A stretch of DNA of 64,000 nucleotides, taken from NCBI GenBank assembly GCA_036172665.1, contig CM069871.1, forward strand, positions 186,001 to 250,000, read 5' to 3'. The stretch is from Prosopocoilus inquinatus (Eukaryota > Arthropoda > Insecta > Coleoptera > Lucanidae). Made by a program: the position numbers and the translations under genes. Below are positions 47,001 to 58,649 of this stretch, one piece after another; positions within the stretch are counted from its first letter, which is position 1; the number at the start of each line of letters is the position of its first letter. The notes below the pieces were generated by a model. It saw only the letters and a list, made by a program, of their open reading frames with translations, made no database searches and was not told the origin of the DNA.

Positions 47001-47880
47001 TTATTTAAATTTATCACATTTTTTTTTTAATTTATGACATTTTCTAAATCTGACATGTTTTAAATTTAAGACGTGTTTCAAATTTACGCAATTTTTAAAA
47101 TTTATGAGAGAACATTTAATGTCCCAAATTTTTTCTTAAATTTACTATGGAGGCTTTTCATTTCTAAATAGAAAACATTTTCTTAACTTGTGACAGATTA
47201 TATTTGATTTATGGCAGTATTTTAAAATAATTTTTGTTAAATTATGACAGACATAAAAATTCATTCATTTTTAATTTAACGGAATTTTTAAATTTACGCC
47301 ATACTTTTTTTTAAGTTTAAGATAGATTGTTTTAAATTTATGACCGGTTTTTTTTAAATTCCTGATTTTTACATTTATGACAGCATTTTTAATGAGTCAC
47401 AGATTCTTTTTTAAATCACTGCCGAGATTCTTTATTCAGAACAGAACATTTAAGTGTTTGTAAGTGTATTTTTTTTTGCTTGTGACAGAATTTTTAATTT
47501 ATGACAGATTTTTTAGTTTATCACAGATTTTTTAAATTCGTTACAAATTTCTTCTATTTTTTTTTTAATTCATGACAGATTTCTTCTTAATTTGTAGAAA
47601 AATTTATGAATTTTTGTTGTATTGTTTTTAAATTAAAAAAAAAATAAACAAACAGTTCACGTAAAAAACGTGAAACTGAAAACGTACTTAAAAAAAATAT
47701 TTACCCTTAGTAAGTGAAAAGTTATAAAAAAACAACGAAACAAAAATACAGAATTTTTTTTTTTTTACTTACGATATGCACCAATACCAGTTCGGTGTCT
47801 TCCAAGTCACTCGGAGCAGACGCCACCAACGTGCCAATCAGCGCAACGACCACAATGCTATTGCGGATATGACTCATCAT
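44090..47880 (-). CDS. HAP8: secreted, most divergent histidine acid phosphatase
   Basis: Exons: 47880-47773, 45474-45376, 45213-44974, 44897-44712, 44650-44306, 44245-44090 (377 residues). The signal peptide covers about residues 1-22 (NSIVVVALIGTLVASA). Motifs: RHGARTT (Asp to Ala and Pro to Thr relative to RHGDRTP), TVRTK for the Arg, and YVGHES in place of YSGHE. Nucleophile His, Arg and His-Glu remain, so phosphatase or phosphate-transfer chemistry is possible but specificity may differ. The intron that splits the 124- and 203-base exons in most copies is missing here (345-base exon). The last exon is longer and ends with extra cysteine and basic residues. Intron 1 (2.3 kb) is filled with degenerate tandem repeats. 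Confidence 0.9.
45520..46460. repeat. degenerate tandem repeat in intron 1 of HAP8
   Basis: A word like AAAAATAATTTTGACAAAAG followed by GTTC and AATTTAAAA recurs at about 45551, 45706, 46020, 46185 and 46335. Each is followed by T-rich text with TTTATTTTT and CAATTTCTTT. The units are about 150-310 bases apart and much diverged. Confidence 0.45.
46970..47600. repeat. TTTATGACA minisatellite-like tract in intron 1 of HAP8
   Basis: Words such as TTTATGACA, TTGTGACAGA and TTCATGACAGA separated by T or A runs recur more than a dozen times at irregular 20-50 base spacing. No coding potential. Confidence 0.5.
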
Positions 47881-47928
47881 CGTACTGGAACACTCAGCGA
47901 AAGAAGCGGCACATACAACTCATTGCTT

Positions 47929-47937
47929 ATTATATAC
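47929..47937 (-). promoter_or_regulatory. TATA box of HAP8
   Basis: TATATAATA on the minus strand about 50 bases before the HAP8 start codon, giving a predicted leader of 20-30 bases. Confidence 0.55.
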
Positions 47938-48749
47938 TCCTGGCCGGTGAGCGATAATTGATTGAGCAATGTCCTTGATCTGCGACAACTACGGCACTAT
48001 CGGAACGTGTTTGCCCAACTCGTCGGTGATAAATTTTGGCAAAACAGGAACGCGCCAATCGGAATTTTCGGGCTTTTTTTGGACAGAAAAATAGATTGCC
48101 ACATATCGTCGAGTGTTTCTCGTTTACTGTTGAGATGAGATTGCCCAAATTCGATGAGGTTTGTTTTTCGACTTCTATCAAAATATTTTTTTTATTATAC
48201 AATTTTGAAAGAATATGTTTGCGTACTTACTATTTTCTTGTTCTGTATTACTGGGAAAAAATCTTTAAAGTTGAGGTCATCAATAAAGCACAAGTTTTCA
48301 AAAGAAAAGAGTGAAATTTGCTCTACAGAAAAATTAAAAAATTAATAAAACAAATATTAATATACCAGAGAGGAAGAAATAAAAAAAAAGATATCCTCTA
48401 TCAAAATGATAGTAAATTAAAATCCAGGTTTCGATATTTTTAACATTTTTATTTTTGAAGTAAATCCAAGAATGCAATAACAAGCACTAGTAACATAATG
48501 CAGCTCTTATCGCCCCGTTTAAAAATAAAACCGTTCTGCGAACAAACAATTCTATAATCGGTTTTAAAATTAGCGCTTGTGTAGCAATACAGAAATGTGA
48601 TTGACTTCGCCCCTGCGATTGAAGAAGAGTTCGTGGAAGCGATGTTGAGACGAGACACGTCATGGAAATCTCCTTTCTGCAAAAATATATGCATAATCGA
48701 AGTCCAATACTACTATTTAAATGAACGTGTTCATTTTGAAAAACAAAGC

Positions 48750-49290
48750 AACTCACGTTTAAAGAAAAAGCAAGGTTATGTTCAACCGCTTCACTGAGGA
48801 TTGAAGTCCCCGAAAAACTTACCGTTGACGAATATTTATTTTTTTTTTTATTTTTATAATTTATCGCCAAATGAGAAACGAAGCAGCTTACATTTTGTTT
48901 AAAGAAAAAGTAAGGTTATGTTCAACCGCTTACTGAAGACTGAAAAACTTACCATTGACGAAAATTTATTTATTTAATTTTTTAATTTGTATAATTTATC
49001 GTCAAGTGGCTTATAATAATTACTATGATATCGCTGCTATTTTTTTTTTTTAATTTTTATTCACGCTTACAGAAACAGTGAGGTTATGTTGAACGTTTAC
49101 TGAAATCATCGGAAAATGTATCGTTGACGAACATGTATTTTTTTTTCTAATTTTTATTGAATGGACCAACAGCTTTTAATAACGATGACATTTTCATTAC
49201 CTTTTATGTTGTTTTTTTTTTGTTAATTCTTTCTCGCACTTAGAGAAAAAGTGAACCGCTTACCGAATTGAATTTATTGCCCGGTAACGA
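48750..49290. repeat. 140-170-bp tandem repeat, about 3.5 units
   Basis: Units start with AAAGAAAAAGCAAGGTTATG-like text at about 48760, 48899 and 49068, with a partial unit at about 49242. Each continues with TTCAACCGCTT, ACTGA and TTGACGAA, then a T-run and ATAATTTATC. Divergence between units is moderate. Confidence 0.6.
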
Positions 49291-52200
49291 AAGTACACAA
49301 CAATTGACAGGCATCTATGTGACAGGCAATCTCTGCCCAAAGTCAGTGTTGCCAATCAACTCGATCAAAAATTCCTTTTCCGACGTACAGTAATTCCCTA
49401 GAATCCTAAATTAACCTGACAATTTTAAATAGTAGGTTAAAGTTAAAACCGCGATACAAAAAACAATAAAAATTATTTATTAGCATAACTAAACACATAT
49501 TTATTTATAATTTTTTTTCTAAATATACTAACCTTGCTCTCTTTGCAGCTATCAGAAGGAGTATTGCCAAATCATCAAATTTTATGAGTTTTTTAAAGAA
49601 AAAATTTCTTTTGTCGTTGCAAGTCGTATTATCTCGAGATGGTGCTTAATAGTAATAAGAAAAATAAGAAAAACAAACGAAAATAAAAAAAATATTTCTG
49701 AATAGAAACCGCTTCGATTATATTTTTCAAAAAAATTCTTTTCAGTTTTTTTTCCGGATGTAACGCGATCGTTACTTGTTTATGGATTATTGTTTTCAAG
49801 TTTGAAATTCAATTTTTCTTGCGATTGTCATTTGTTTCCAACTTCAAACGTTTCTGAATTTTTTTGCTCTGCCGTTGCCGTTATTGTTTAAAAGATCGTC
49901 GTTTTCAATTAATAATTTGTTTTTCTTTCTTGTTTATCTGCCGAAACTATTCGTAGTGGTGAAATTTACGATCGTCTTTTGTTTTTGAATCTTCTTTTCG
50001 TAAATAATTAGGTATTATAGTTTATGATAAAAATTTGGTTTTATTCGTTGATTATGTGTTTATTAGTCTTGTATGTCTCTTATTATTATTATTATTTTTT
50101 AATTTTGAGGCATTTGTTTCTTGTTATGACTTGTACAGCTTCAGTACTAAAATAAATACTATTATTATTTATTATTAATTATAATTTTTTTTAAGTTCTT
50201 TGTCAAAAATTTAAGTTCATTGTATTTTAACAATAAATCTATTATTATTATTATTATTAATTACTTACCCTACTTTTCATGGATACATTTGTTTCTTCAT
50301 TTTTCTTCTTTCTCATATAGAATTATATTTTTACTTTGTTTTTCTTGTTTTTCTTTTGCATTATAGAGGCAACGCTTGACCCTTTGTTTATATTCACCAA
50401 CTACTTCTAAGTCTGTTCTAGGTTTATTTATCGATTGTGTTATTATAATAGTCTTGATTTTTCGTTTTACCCAATTTAGTTTTCTTTGTTACTTACTTCT
50501 AAGTTAATTTTGTTTTCTTTTTTAAGTTTTTATTTATTGCCTTAGTTTCTTTTCTGGATTTCTTTGTTAATTAGTTCTAAATAGTTAAATTTTGCACCTG
50601 TGTCTTTTGTTTTGTAAATTGTTTTTGGCAAAATAAAAAAAATCATCACACCCCCCACAAGCATTGTATTTTCGTCTGAATTTTTAATTGCTCTTCTCTT
50701 TTTCTCCTATATTATTTTAAATTAATTTTTTTTATCTTCGAATTCGTATTTAGTAGCATCACCAAGGATAATTTTAAATCTATCTAACAAAAGAGAAGCT
50801 CTCCCCAACCACCTCACTAAAAATTTTTTGTTAATAAATTCTTTACAGCAGGAAATGCTTTTCTGTTAATTTAACAATAATGCCTTTTTTGTATTGTTTT
50901 CGACCTGCGGTGCACGTGACTTCGAAGCTATTGTATGTCGTACCTGTTGTCATATATTATGTCATACTCTGCGAACTTTTAAATATTAAACACCGTTTGA
51001 AATGCGGCGTTGAATTACTTATTTCGAAATCGCTTCCTTCAGGATCGATAGGTCGTCGCGACGCAGGCGTAAGGCCGTTCGCTCATATGGCGTCTTCCAT
51101 TTACGTTTATATGGCACCGAGTGTTGTGTTCGCCCGTTTTTTTTAGGAACACGTTGGGATGTTATGACGAGCGTGTGCGAGGAATACGATGACGGGCCAC
51201 TTGGAATAGGAATGGGAATGCGAATGGTAATGGATCTGAAGATAAGGCTCTTGATAGTAACAACACAGATGTAAACAGCGTTCGGACAAGATGATAAGAA
51301 GCACCCGTTTTACATAAAAATCAGCAAACACAAGCGCGCCTTTGCGTTCACAAATTTCTAAATGGTTCAGGTATGTACAAGTACGTACATAATTAGTTCT
51401 AAAACATAGATTATTAAAATAAATCATGATATTTTTGAAGAATTGAGATGAGCGAGTCGCGAGGTCAAAGATACTGTGCGTGTTTCTATTTTTTTTTTAA
51501 TATATTCGTTTTAATAATGGAAATGCTTTTAAAAATTGTTTGTGTAGATCCCCAACAATAAAGAGCGTGACCTAGTTCGGTTACTTGCTCGTTTATCTAT
51601 CGGTATCTGTTTCGAACTGATAACATTCAGGCTTTTGTAGTGTTTCGAACAAACACGCGAGTATACTAGCGACCTCCTGCGTCACCAGATTTAATTAACT
51701 GTAACACAGTTTACTCTTACGCGCGCGTATAATGTACAGAGAGATTGAAAGTGTAAAATCATAAATGTTTTAAAGCTTGCCAAAACGTTAAGCTTTAAAA
51801 AAAAAGAAGAGACTTGTTCAGATTACTTGTTTTGCTTTTGGTCAGGACTGTGTTGTGAAATCTGTAATGACCCTTAAAACCGTTTTACAGAAACATACAC
51901 AGGATGTTAGGTTATTATCCGGACAGATTAATACTGTACATTCAGGATGAATCAAAAAAAGGTCCTATAAGTACACAACTAAATACGTACACAACTACGA
52001 ATTTTTTGTTTTTATTTCTAAACGAGGGAACAATTGAGGACCGCTGAACGCTACTGTTACAGTTACCTTTAAGGAAGGCCGTAATAAGGAACGCAATTAG
52101 ATTAAAAAATATGTTAATTATTATGCTAATAAAATAGCGCTCACTTATTTATACGGTCTGGTAGAAATGCTATACAGAGTGGACCATTTTTGATGGTTTG

Positions 52201-54176
52201 ATAAGGTTTCTTAGTTATTTCATAAGAAAAAGAGAAAACCGTCTTGACAACCCAATGCAACTTTTTCTAGTAAAGCTTAGTGGAGGAAACAAAAGCTAGC
52301 TATTTCGATTCGTTCGCAAAATACCGGCTGAAAACGACTTTCTTCGAAAAATAATTTTTGACAGTAATTATACAGGGTTACAATCTGTTAAAGGGTCACG
52401 ATGGGGAACTCATAAACTGTAAGAGATACGGAGCTGTGCTATTTTGGGGTCTATAAAATTATGCAAAAAAGGAATCTTTCTACATTCGTTTCTGAAATAT
52501 CTTCAAAAAATTGAGTTCCCGTTATTCCCGTTTATTTATTAAAACACAATCATAAAATTCAGTATTTTTATATTAAATTTATTCGATAATTTATTACGGT
52601 TCGTAGAAATAGGTTAGGATTGACATTTTCGCAGATACGACTGTCAATTGTTTTATGGACGCTGTCTTAAATATTTATACCGTACGATGCAGAAATAAAA
52701 TGTAAATATGGTATATGGGATACTGTTTTAAAACAAAACATTAAATTTATTCAGCAAGTATTTTTTTATGTAAATACGTACACCTATAATTATAACTTAA
52801 AATAGGATTTCCTAATTTAATAGTAACTTTGGTTCTTAATGTTGGTAAACATCTGTCTACTAGATTAAAAATTTTCTGAAAATATTTTTTAGTAACTTAA
52901 TATTTTGTTTTCAAACAGTTTCACTTATTAATAATAATTGATTTTTTGAAGAAATAACTAAACTATTTTTTGTTTTTGTTATCATAGCTGGCTTGTTATG
53001 TACCGGAAAACAAAAATAATAGAGAGAGAGAGAGGGAGGGACAGAGAGAGAAAATGTTTTATCCTCAAATGAACTACTTTTTACTGTATGTCTTAATTTT
53101 TATTTTTCAAGTTAACTTTTTACTGCATTCTTTTAATTTTTATTTTTTAAATCTTGGAAATGGTCTTATGTCAAAGATTCTTGATAAGGAGATTATCATT
53201 TTTACCAACCAATAAGAACATAAAATAGAATATCTCAAATAAAAATGCCCAAATTTATAAACACAAAAATATATAAAGAAATGTAAAATTTACTTCACAA
53301 TACAATTTAGAAAAACTTAAATACAAAAATATATGAAACAGAAACGTGAAATTAACTGAAAATTTACATATAATCAAAAATTTAGTATTACAAAAATAAA
53401 TAAAGACCACTGAAATTACAGCGTTAAATACAAAAAAGAATGGTTTAGAGAGAAAGGCGAATATTCAGTACATAACAAACAAAAGCCTGTTAGGAAATAG
53501 CTTTTCTTTACACGCAAAATAAAATTTTTCTTTCAACTCATTAGCGCTGACTTTCTTGAATCACAGAATTTAAATGAAATTAATAAAACAGAAAAAATAA
53601 GTTACGATTAAATTGATTACAAAAAGACAATCTTATCTCGCGAAATTAATTTAAAACTGAGGAAGCTGACTGAATGGAAGAAATTTGTTTGCGTTCTTTT
53701 CTTTTCTTGGTTGACATTAATAAAAATTGCTATATTTGAGATTTGTGAATGAAAAAATGGCGGTTATACGTCGGAGCTTACGAATAATTTTATTCATAAA
53801 TCCCAATATCGTAATATTACATTACTCCAAAAGAAAAAATAACGTAGTACACACAAAGTTAATAAAACAGTTAATGTTAATACAGGGTATTACTATGTAC
53901 ATGATTTTTTTTTTTTTGATACTGCAGATTTCTTATTTAGTTTTTTCATGTTTTGTTTTAATTGTTAATTTTATTGTGTTTATTTAAAATAACTTTAAAA
54001 AACTTATTTTATACTTTTGCTGCCACTTATTACACTCCTGGGTAAATTACGATACCTGGTGGCAAGTTTGCGCTGCATCATCAACAGCTGTCCCGAAACT
54101 ATATTCAGAAGCAGTCGGGCGAGATTAGATGGTAGAATTAAGGGCGCCAGGGAATAACAATAAATAAAATAATAAA

Positions 54177-54230
54177 TTTTTTTTAATCTTGAAGCGGACA
54201 GAAATATGATTGGAAAAAGACTCAACGTTT
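54177..54230. repeat. diverged single arm of the Penelope-like foldback
   Basis: The text TTTTTTTTAATCTTGAAGCG then GACAGAAATATGATTGGAAA and CTCAACGTTT matches the left arm at 31422-31473 with scattered differences. It breaks off just before the hammerhead core. Confidence 0.5.
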
Positions 54231-54832
54231 TTTTTTAATAAAAACCTTGCATCTCTACGTACTGATTATTCGAACCTTTACAATTGCGCAAAATGTGAAA
54301 TTTTTTCAAACAGCCAATTTGGTTTCCGGAAAGAGAACAGAACTCATCATTTTAACGGCGCGGCATCTCGTATGTAATATAAGAATACTTATTATAAGCC
54401 TTTACATAATGTTCCCCATAGGAATGTATATTGAAAGCATACATAAATCGCTGACGCACAAAAAAAAATGAAACATGGCTAATGTTGTACTAAGCTTATC
54501 TAAATCCCTAAATCAAACTTCGATCTCATATCATGAAGATTGTCCGGGATAATCCAGCAAATGTCATCCGACAACAAAACTCTGGCGATTTCTGATCCCC
54601 AGATAGATAACATCTTATCTGCTTCACGTTATTTTATTATGCAAAAATCACCATCCCCGCGCATTTTTAACCATGTTAATGCGTACATTGCATGCTGCAG
54701 AAGTTCCACCATCCCATCGATTTTATAATTAAAATATTTTAATCCGGTTTAGTGGTGGCATCATGACATCTAGCAGTGTAGTACGTAATCTAACAGCATC
54801 GCTTTTTCTCTAAATAACGAATTTTGTTTTAG

Positions 54833-57345
54833 AGGGCATGCAGAATATGGAATCTAAGTGTGATCTTGCTCATATCACTCACCGTCTATAACATCCTTCT
54901 AACCTTGAAGCTCATGTACAGTCCTGATTGTACTCAGAATGTGATCCAACTCCACCATGCCGCACCACCACCACCACCGCCACCACCCAGAGATCCCTGC
55001 GCGGACCACTACAACCCAGATTTGGCCTTCTCGAACCTAGACTTGAAGTTGGGGCGATGGGACAACTCCCGCACGTACAGATACTTCGATAGTATCTTGG
55101 TGGGGGATAAGTTTGCAGAGCTCGGGGGCGAGTTCTCGGTGTGCCTAGCCACCCAGAGCTCCGTCGATAAACTCTACTCCCTCGCTCAAGTCGCCAACCA
55201 CTGGTCCGGACAAATATCAGTGGCATTATTCGCCTCGAACGACGATGACTTGAAAGTGCTCTTGAGGTACGTGCTGTTCCTCCGCGAGTGCTTCGTGAAC
55301 ATCCGCGACAAGGTGAACTTCCACTTGGCCATAAACCAACAGGTCGGTACTAAAGAACTCAACGTGGACTTCAAAGGCCTACCGCAAAGCGACTACTGCC
55401 AAAGACCGGAAATCGCGCTCAGGCAACTGTTTAAGGAGGCGAAAGGCTCGCCGGAGAAATGGAGGCACAGGAACGTATACCCTCAGAATCACTTGAGGAA
55501 CCTGGCGAGGAGAAACTGCCAGACCACGAACGTTTTGCTCACTGACGTCGATATCATCCCTAGCTTTAGGTTGGCCGAGGAGCTCGACAAGTTCCTCAGG
55601 CTGGAGAAGTGCAAGGACAAGTGTGCTTATGTGATACCTACGTACGAATTAGACGAGCGGGTGCGATTCCCGCCCAACAAGACTGAGCTCGTCAGACTGG
55701 CCAATAAGGGACTCGCAAGGCCTTTTCATCAGAAGATTTTCATTTTTAATCAGTTCGCAACTAACTTCTCCAGGTAAACGAATTCGATTCCTAAAATAGA
55801 ACATCAGGATAAAAAAAAAAGTATTCCTTTGGGACTAGCAGGTTCACACCTCCAAATGTTAATTAATTACAATAATCTACTCACTACAGTTTGATTAATT
55901 GAAGTCGAAAGTTGTAGGCAAATAAATTAGTACCTCTAGAAGTAAGTGAGTGCAATCATCGGAATGAAAAAAAAAAAAAAACAAAAACAAACTCGATTAA
56001 TTCAAATTACATCCCATCCGAAAGGCACTTCATTGAGACGAGGTGTTTTCAGCTTGCAAACTGGAGATTCCAATCAGTATTAGACAGTCGAGCTTTATTG
56101 CAAATGCTGTTCTTAATCGTTCTTCTTCAGGTGGCAGAACTCCGTGTCGGAAACTCCGGAAGTGCACGTCAGCCATCGGGTCACCAACTTCGAATTTCTC
56201 TACGAGCCCTTCTACGTTTCCGCGGACACGGTACCACCTCACGACGAACGCTTCGTCGGATATGGCTACACCCGGAATACGCAAGTAAGTTCATTTGCTC
56301 GGTTGGTTGCGGATTCATTTTTCGTAACCGGATCGAAACCACCGGAAACGACCGCTTGGGATTTGACGAACAGCCAATCCCACATTTTCTCCTTGTGTGC
56401 GAATCTTGAAAGATGTCGAGCCTTTGGCTTCGACTTAGCGAATCACTTCCGGCTCTTGAATTAGGTTAGATTCTTTCGGGTAATATTTGAGGGCACCTCC
56501 GATGGATCAGCTATAGGAATTTATCAATGACCTGCAAGGCCGGTGAAGAGATTTTTGATAGGATCTATCTGGGGAGGAGGGCGTGTGTTACGGGTTAATT
56601 TCTAGTTGCACTTCGGCAACCACGTGTTGCATGCGCTTGATTTAGTAAGCTGGGGACGTTTCTTTCTGGAAGTGACATCGATACGTGGTTTGATTGGGTT
56701 AGATTCTTCAGAGTAGTGGTTGAGGGAGTATCATGTCTCATCCACCCCAATAAGTTAGCTAAAGTTAGCACTAGCTGGTAAGGATTTTGATTTTTGATTT
56801 AAAGTCTGCGTGCACTAGGTGGAACGTTAGGGCATGCAATCTCGATTTGACCTGAAATCGTAACAAACACTGGCGGAGTTAAAGGTCTCCACCCACTGGT
56901 CCTGATCGTAGGACCGCAACCGTCACCATCGTAAAGGATGTGATATACGTAACTATCTTTTTATTAAACAAAACGATCTTTCTCAAACAGTCCAACCTTT
57001 TCCCTCCAGTCATGTTTTTATAAGACTTACTAAAGATATAGGTTAGGGATTGGGTTTCGCTAACATTAGAAGGTATATTTTGTATGTATGGTTGGGATAG
57101 AATTAGGATTTAATTTCTGTTGTTATCTGTTTTTTCAGGTGTACGAAATGTATGTCGCCGGATACGAATTCCTGGTCTTATCTCCGGTATTCCTCTGTCA
57201 CTGGGGCCTGCAGTCAAAGAGGGGCAGGCCCGTCTGGAGGGAACAGCAGAACAGCGAAAACCGCAAGCGTTTCGAATCGTTTAAGTACGAGATCTTCGCG
57301 AAATACAGCAGAGACCCCCTGCACATGGTCAAGCCTAAGACTTGA
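54833..57345 (+). CDS. GT49 glycosyltransferase, B4GAT1-like (5' end incomplete)
   Basis: Exons seen: 54833-55773, 56131-56284, 57140-57345. The first begins at a TTTTAG acceptor and is open from its edge without a usable ATG, so a first coding exon lies upstream. It is a Golgi type II membrane protein: a single hydrophobic segment near its start (VILLISLTVYNILLTL), then a stem with eight prolines, then a GT49 (Glyco_transf_49) catalytic domain. Landmarks are YPQNHLRNLAR, the metal-binding DxD as TDVDIIPS, PPHDERFVGYG, and VYEMYVAGYEF with FLCHWG near the end. B4GAT1 adds glucuronic acid to xylose in the dystroglycan glycan primer; other insect GT49 members have uncertain acceptors, so the exact activity is inferred. 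It is convergent with the trypsin gene, 266 bases between stops. Confidence 0.88.
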
Positions 57346-57611
57346 AAAGAGTACAAACCATCAAGGCGGCTAGCAATTTTTTTTCTTTAACCAATAGCGT
57401 GTTGTTGTTCTTTTTACGTGTCGACTTGAATCATTACATTCGTTAATATATATTTGCACGGAGTGGGTTAGGGTGTTTTTCTCCCTATAAAGTCCAAGGC
57501 ATCTCAAACATCGAGTTATAGTCAGTTTTCGGCGTCTCTGAGAAAAATATTGTTTGTCATTAGAAAACAGACAAGTTGGTTCTGAAAATATTTTTTTATT
57601 TAAGATCAAAT

Positions 57612-58607
57612 TTAGACCCAGCCCTCGATAGCGATGAAAGAACGGAACGCAGCTACCCTTGCGTACACTCCTGGGTATCCCGGGCGTGCACAACCTAGCC
57701 CCCAGGAAGTGGCACCGACGAGAATTGGGCGACCGCCGACTTCGTACACCACCAATGGTCCTCCGGAATCACCCTTAAAAAAGTCGAAGATCGCATGGTT
57801 CCTTCTCGTAAGAAAAGTTAATGTCTTACCTGGCAAGCGTCCAGGCCACCTTCGGGTACCCCCGCGCAGATCATTCGCTCGGTGACCGCATCGGCTCCGT
57901 ACGCTGCCCTGCACTCGTCCAAACTGACGAGGGGTACACTGACGACTTGTAAATTCGGGGAGAGAACACCGCTGCCTTCGTAGAGGTGGCCCCAGCCGGA
58001 AGTCCTCGACTCCGAACCGGATGGGAATTCCTGGTTTTGATAGGGTAGGCCTATGGGTGAGATTCCGGGGCCGAGAGTGAGAGGAATTTGAACAAAAAGA
58101 AGAGAAAGATCCCAGTCGATGGTCCAGTAGTCGTATAAGGGATGTTGGACGAAGGATTCGATTTGTGCCACTACACCGCCTGCGTTTAGGGCGGAGGAAC
58201 CCGCACGAATGGACATTAAAAAGGCAAATCCTCTGCGAGATTTCCAGATTAGAAAATTTATTTTGTTTATGAAAATGAGGATGTTCTTTTGCAACATGCA
58301 AGAGAGAAAAAAAAACTTACCCATCGGTACAATGAGCAGCGGTCACTATCACTCGACCTGATACAATGGAACCACCACAAATATGACTACCAAAATAAAG
58401 GAACGAAACTTGATAAGGGATGTCAAGAATATCCGCCGGTTGTCCTCCAACGATCCTTCCATCTAGCCTGGGCTTGGGTGGACCACGATAGTGCGGATGT
58501 CCTAAACAACTTCACCGTCAACCAACGCCCCCAAATTTTCCCAAAACCGCCTACTTACCACTACCCAGAGCTAGCACGGCCAAAATCACTACCAACACTG
58601 CCCTCAT
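57612..58607 (-). CDS. trypsin-like serine protease 1
   Basis: Exons: 58607-58559, 58462-58321, 58232-57830, 57773-57612 (251 residues). Signal peptide [16 protein letters not shown], very short propeptide, activation cleavage before IVGGQPA. The catalytic triad is His in VTAAHC, Asp in DWDLSLL and Ser in GDSGGP. Asp189 (LDACQGDSGG) with Gly in SWGLGC and the PGVY loop gives trypsin specificity (cuts after Lys/Arg). Probably a secreted digestive or haemolymph protease. The exon 1/2 junction has two in-frame solutions: donor 58558 with acceptor before 58462 (preferred, GTAAGT donor), or a weaker donor four bases later with acceptor before 58467. A TATA box lies 30-40 bases upstream. Confidence 0.92.
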
Positions 58608-58636
58608 TTTGACTGACGAAGAAAGGCGAAGGGCCT

Positions 58637-58646
58637 ATATTTATAA
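58637..58646 (-). promoter_or_regulatory. TATA box of trypsin 1
   Basis: TATAAATATA on the minus strand, 30-40 bases before the start codon, implying a leader of only a few bases. Confidence 0.65.
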
Positions 58647-58649
58647 GCA

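Larger units (their letters stand above)
47938..54832. other. long AT-rich intergenic region
   Basis: No gene is supported over almost 7 kb, though the first exon of the downstream glycosyltransferase may hide here. It holds tandem repeats (48750-49290), ATT-rich microsatellites (50080-50250), a (GA)n run (53020-53050), T-rich skewed DNA (49640-50700) and a diverged copy of a foldback arm (54177-54230). ACAGGGT-type words occur near 52374 and 53882. Confidence 0.5.

Noticed and set aside
48750..49290. CRISPR-like array
   Set aside because: Units are 140-170 bases, diverged, without short identical repeats and unique spacers; the context is eukaryotic.
53727..54728. Open frames before the GT49 gene as its missing first exon
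   Set aside because: None has an ATG followed in phase by a convincing donor that would join the 54833 acceptor.
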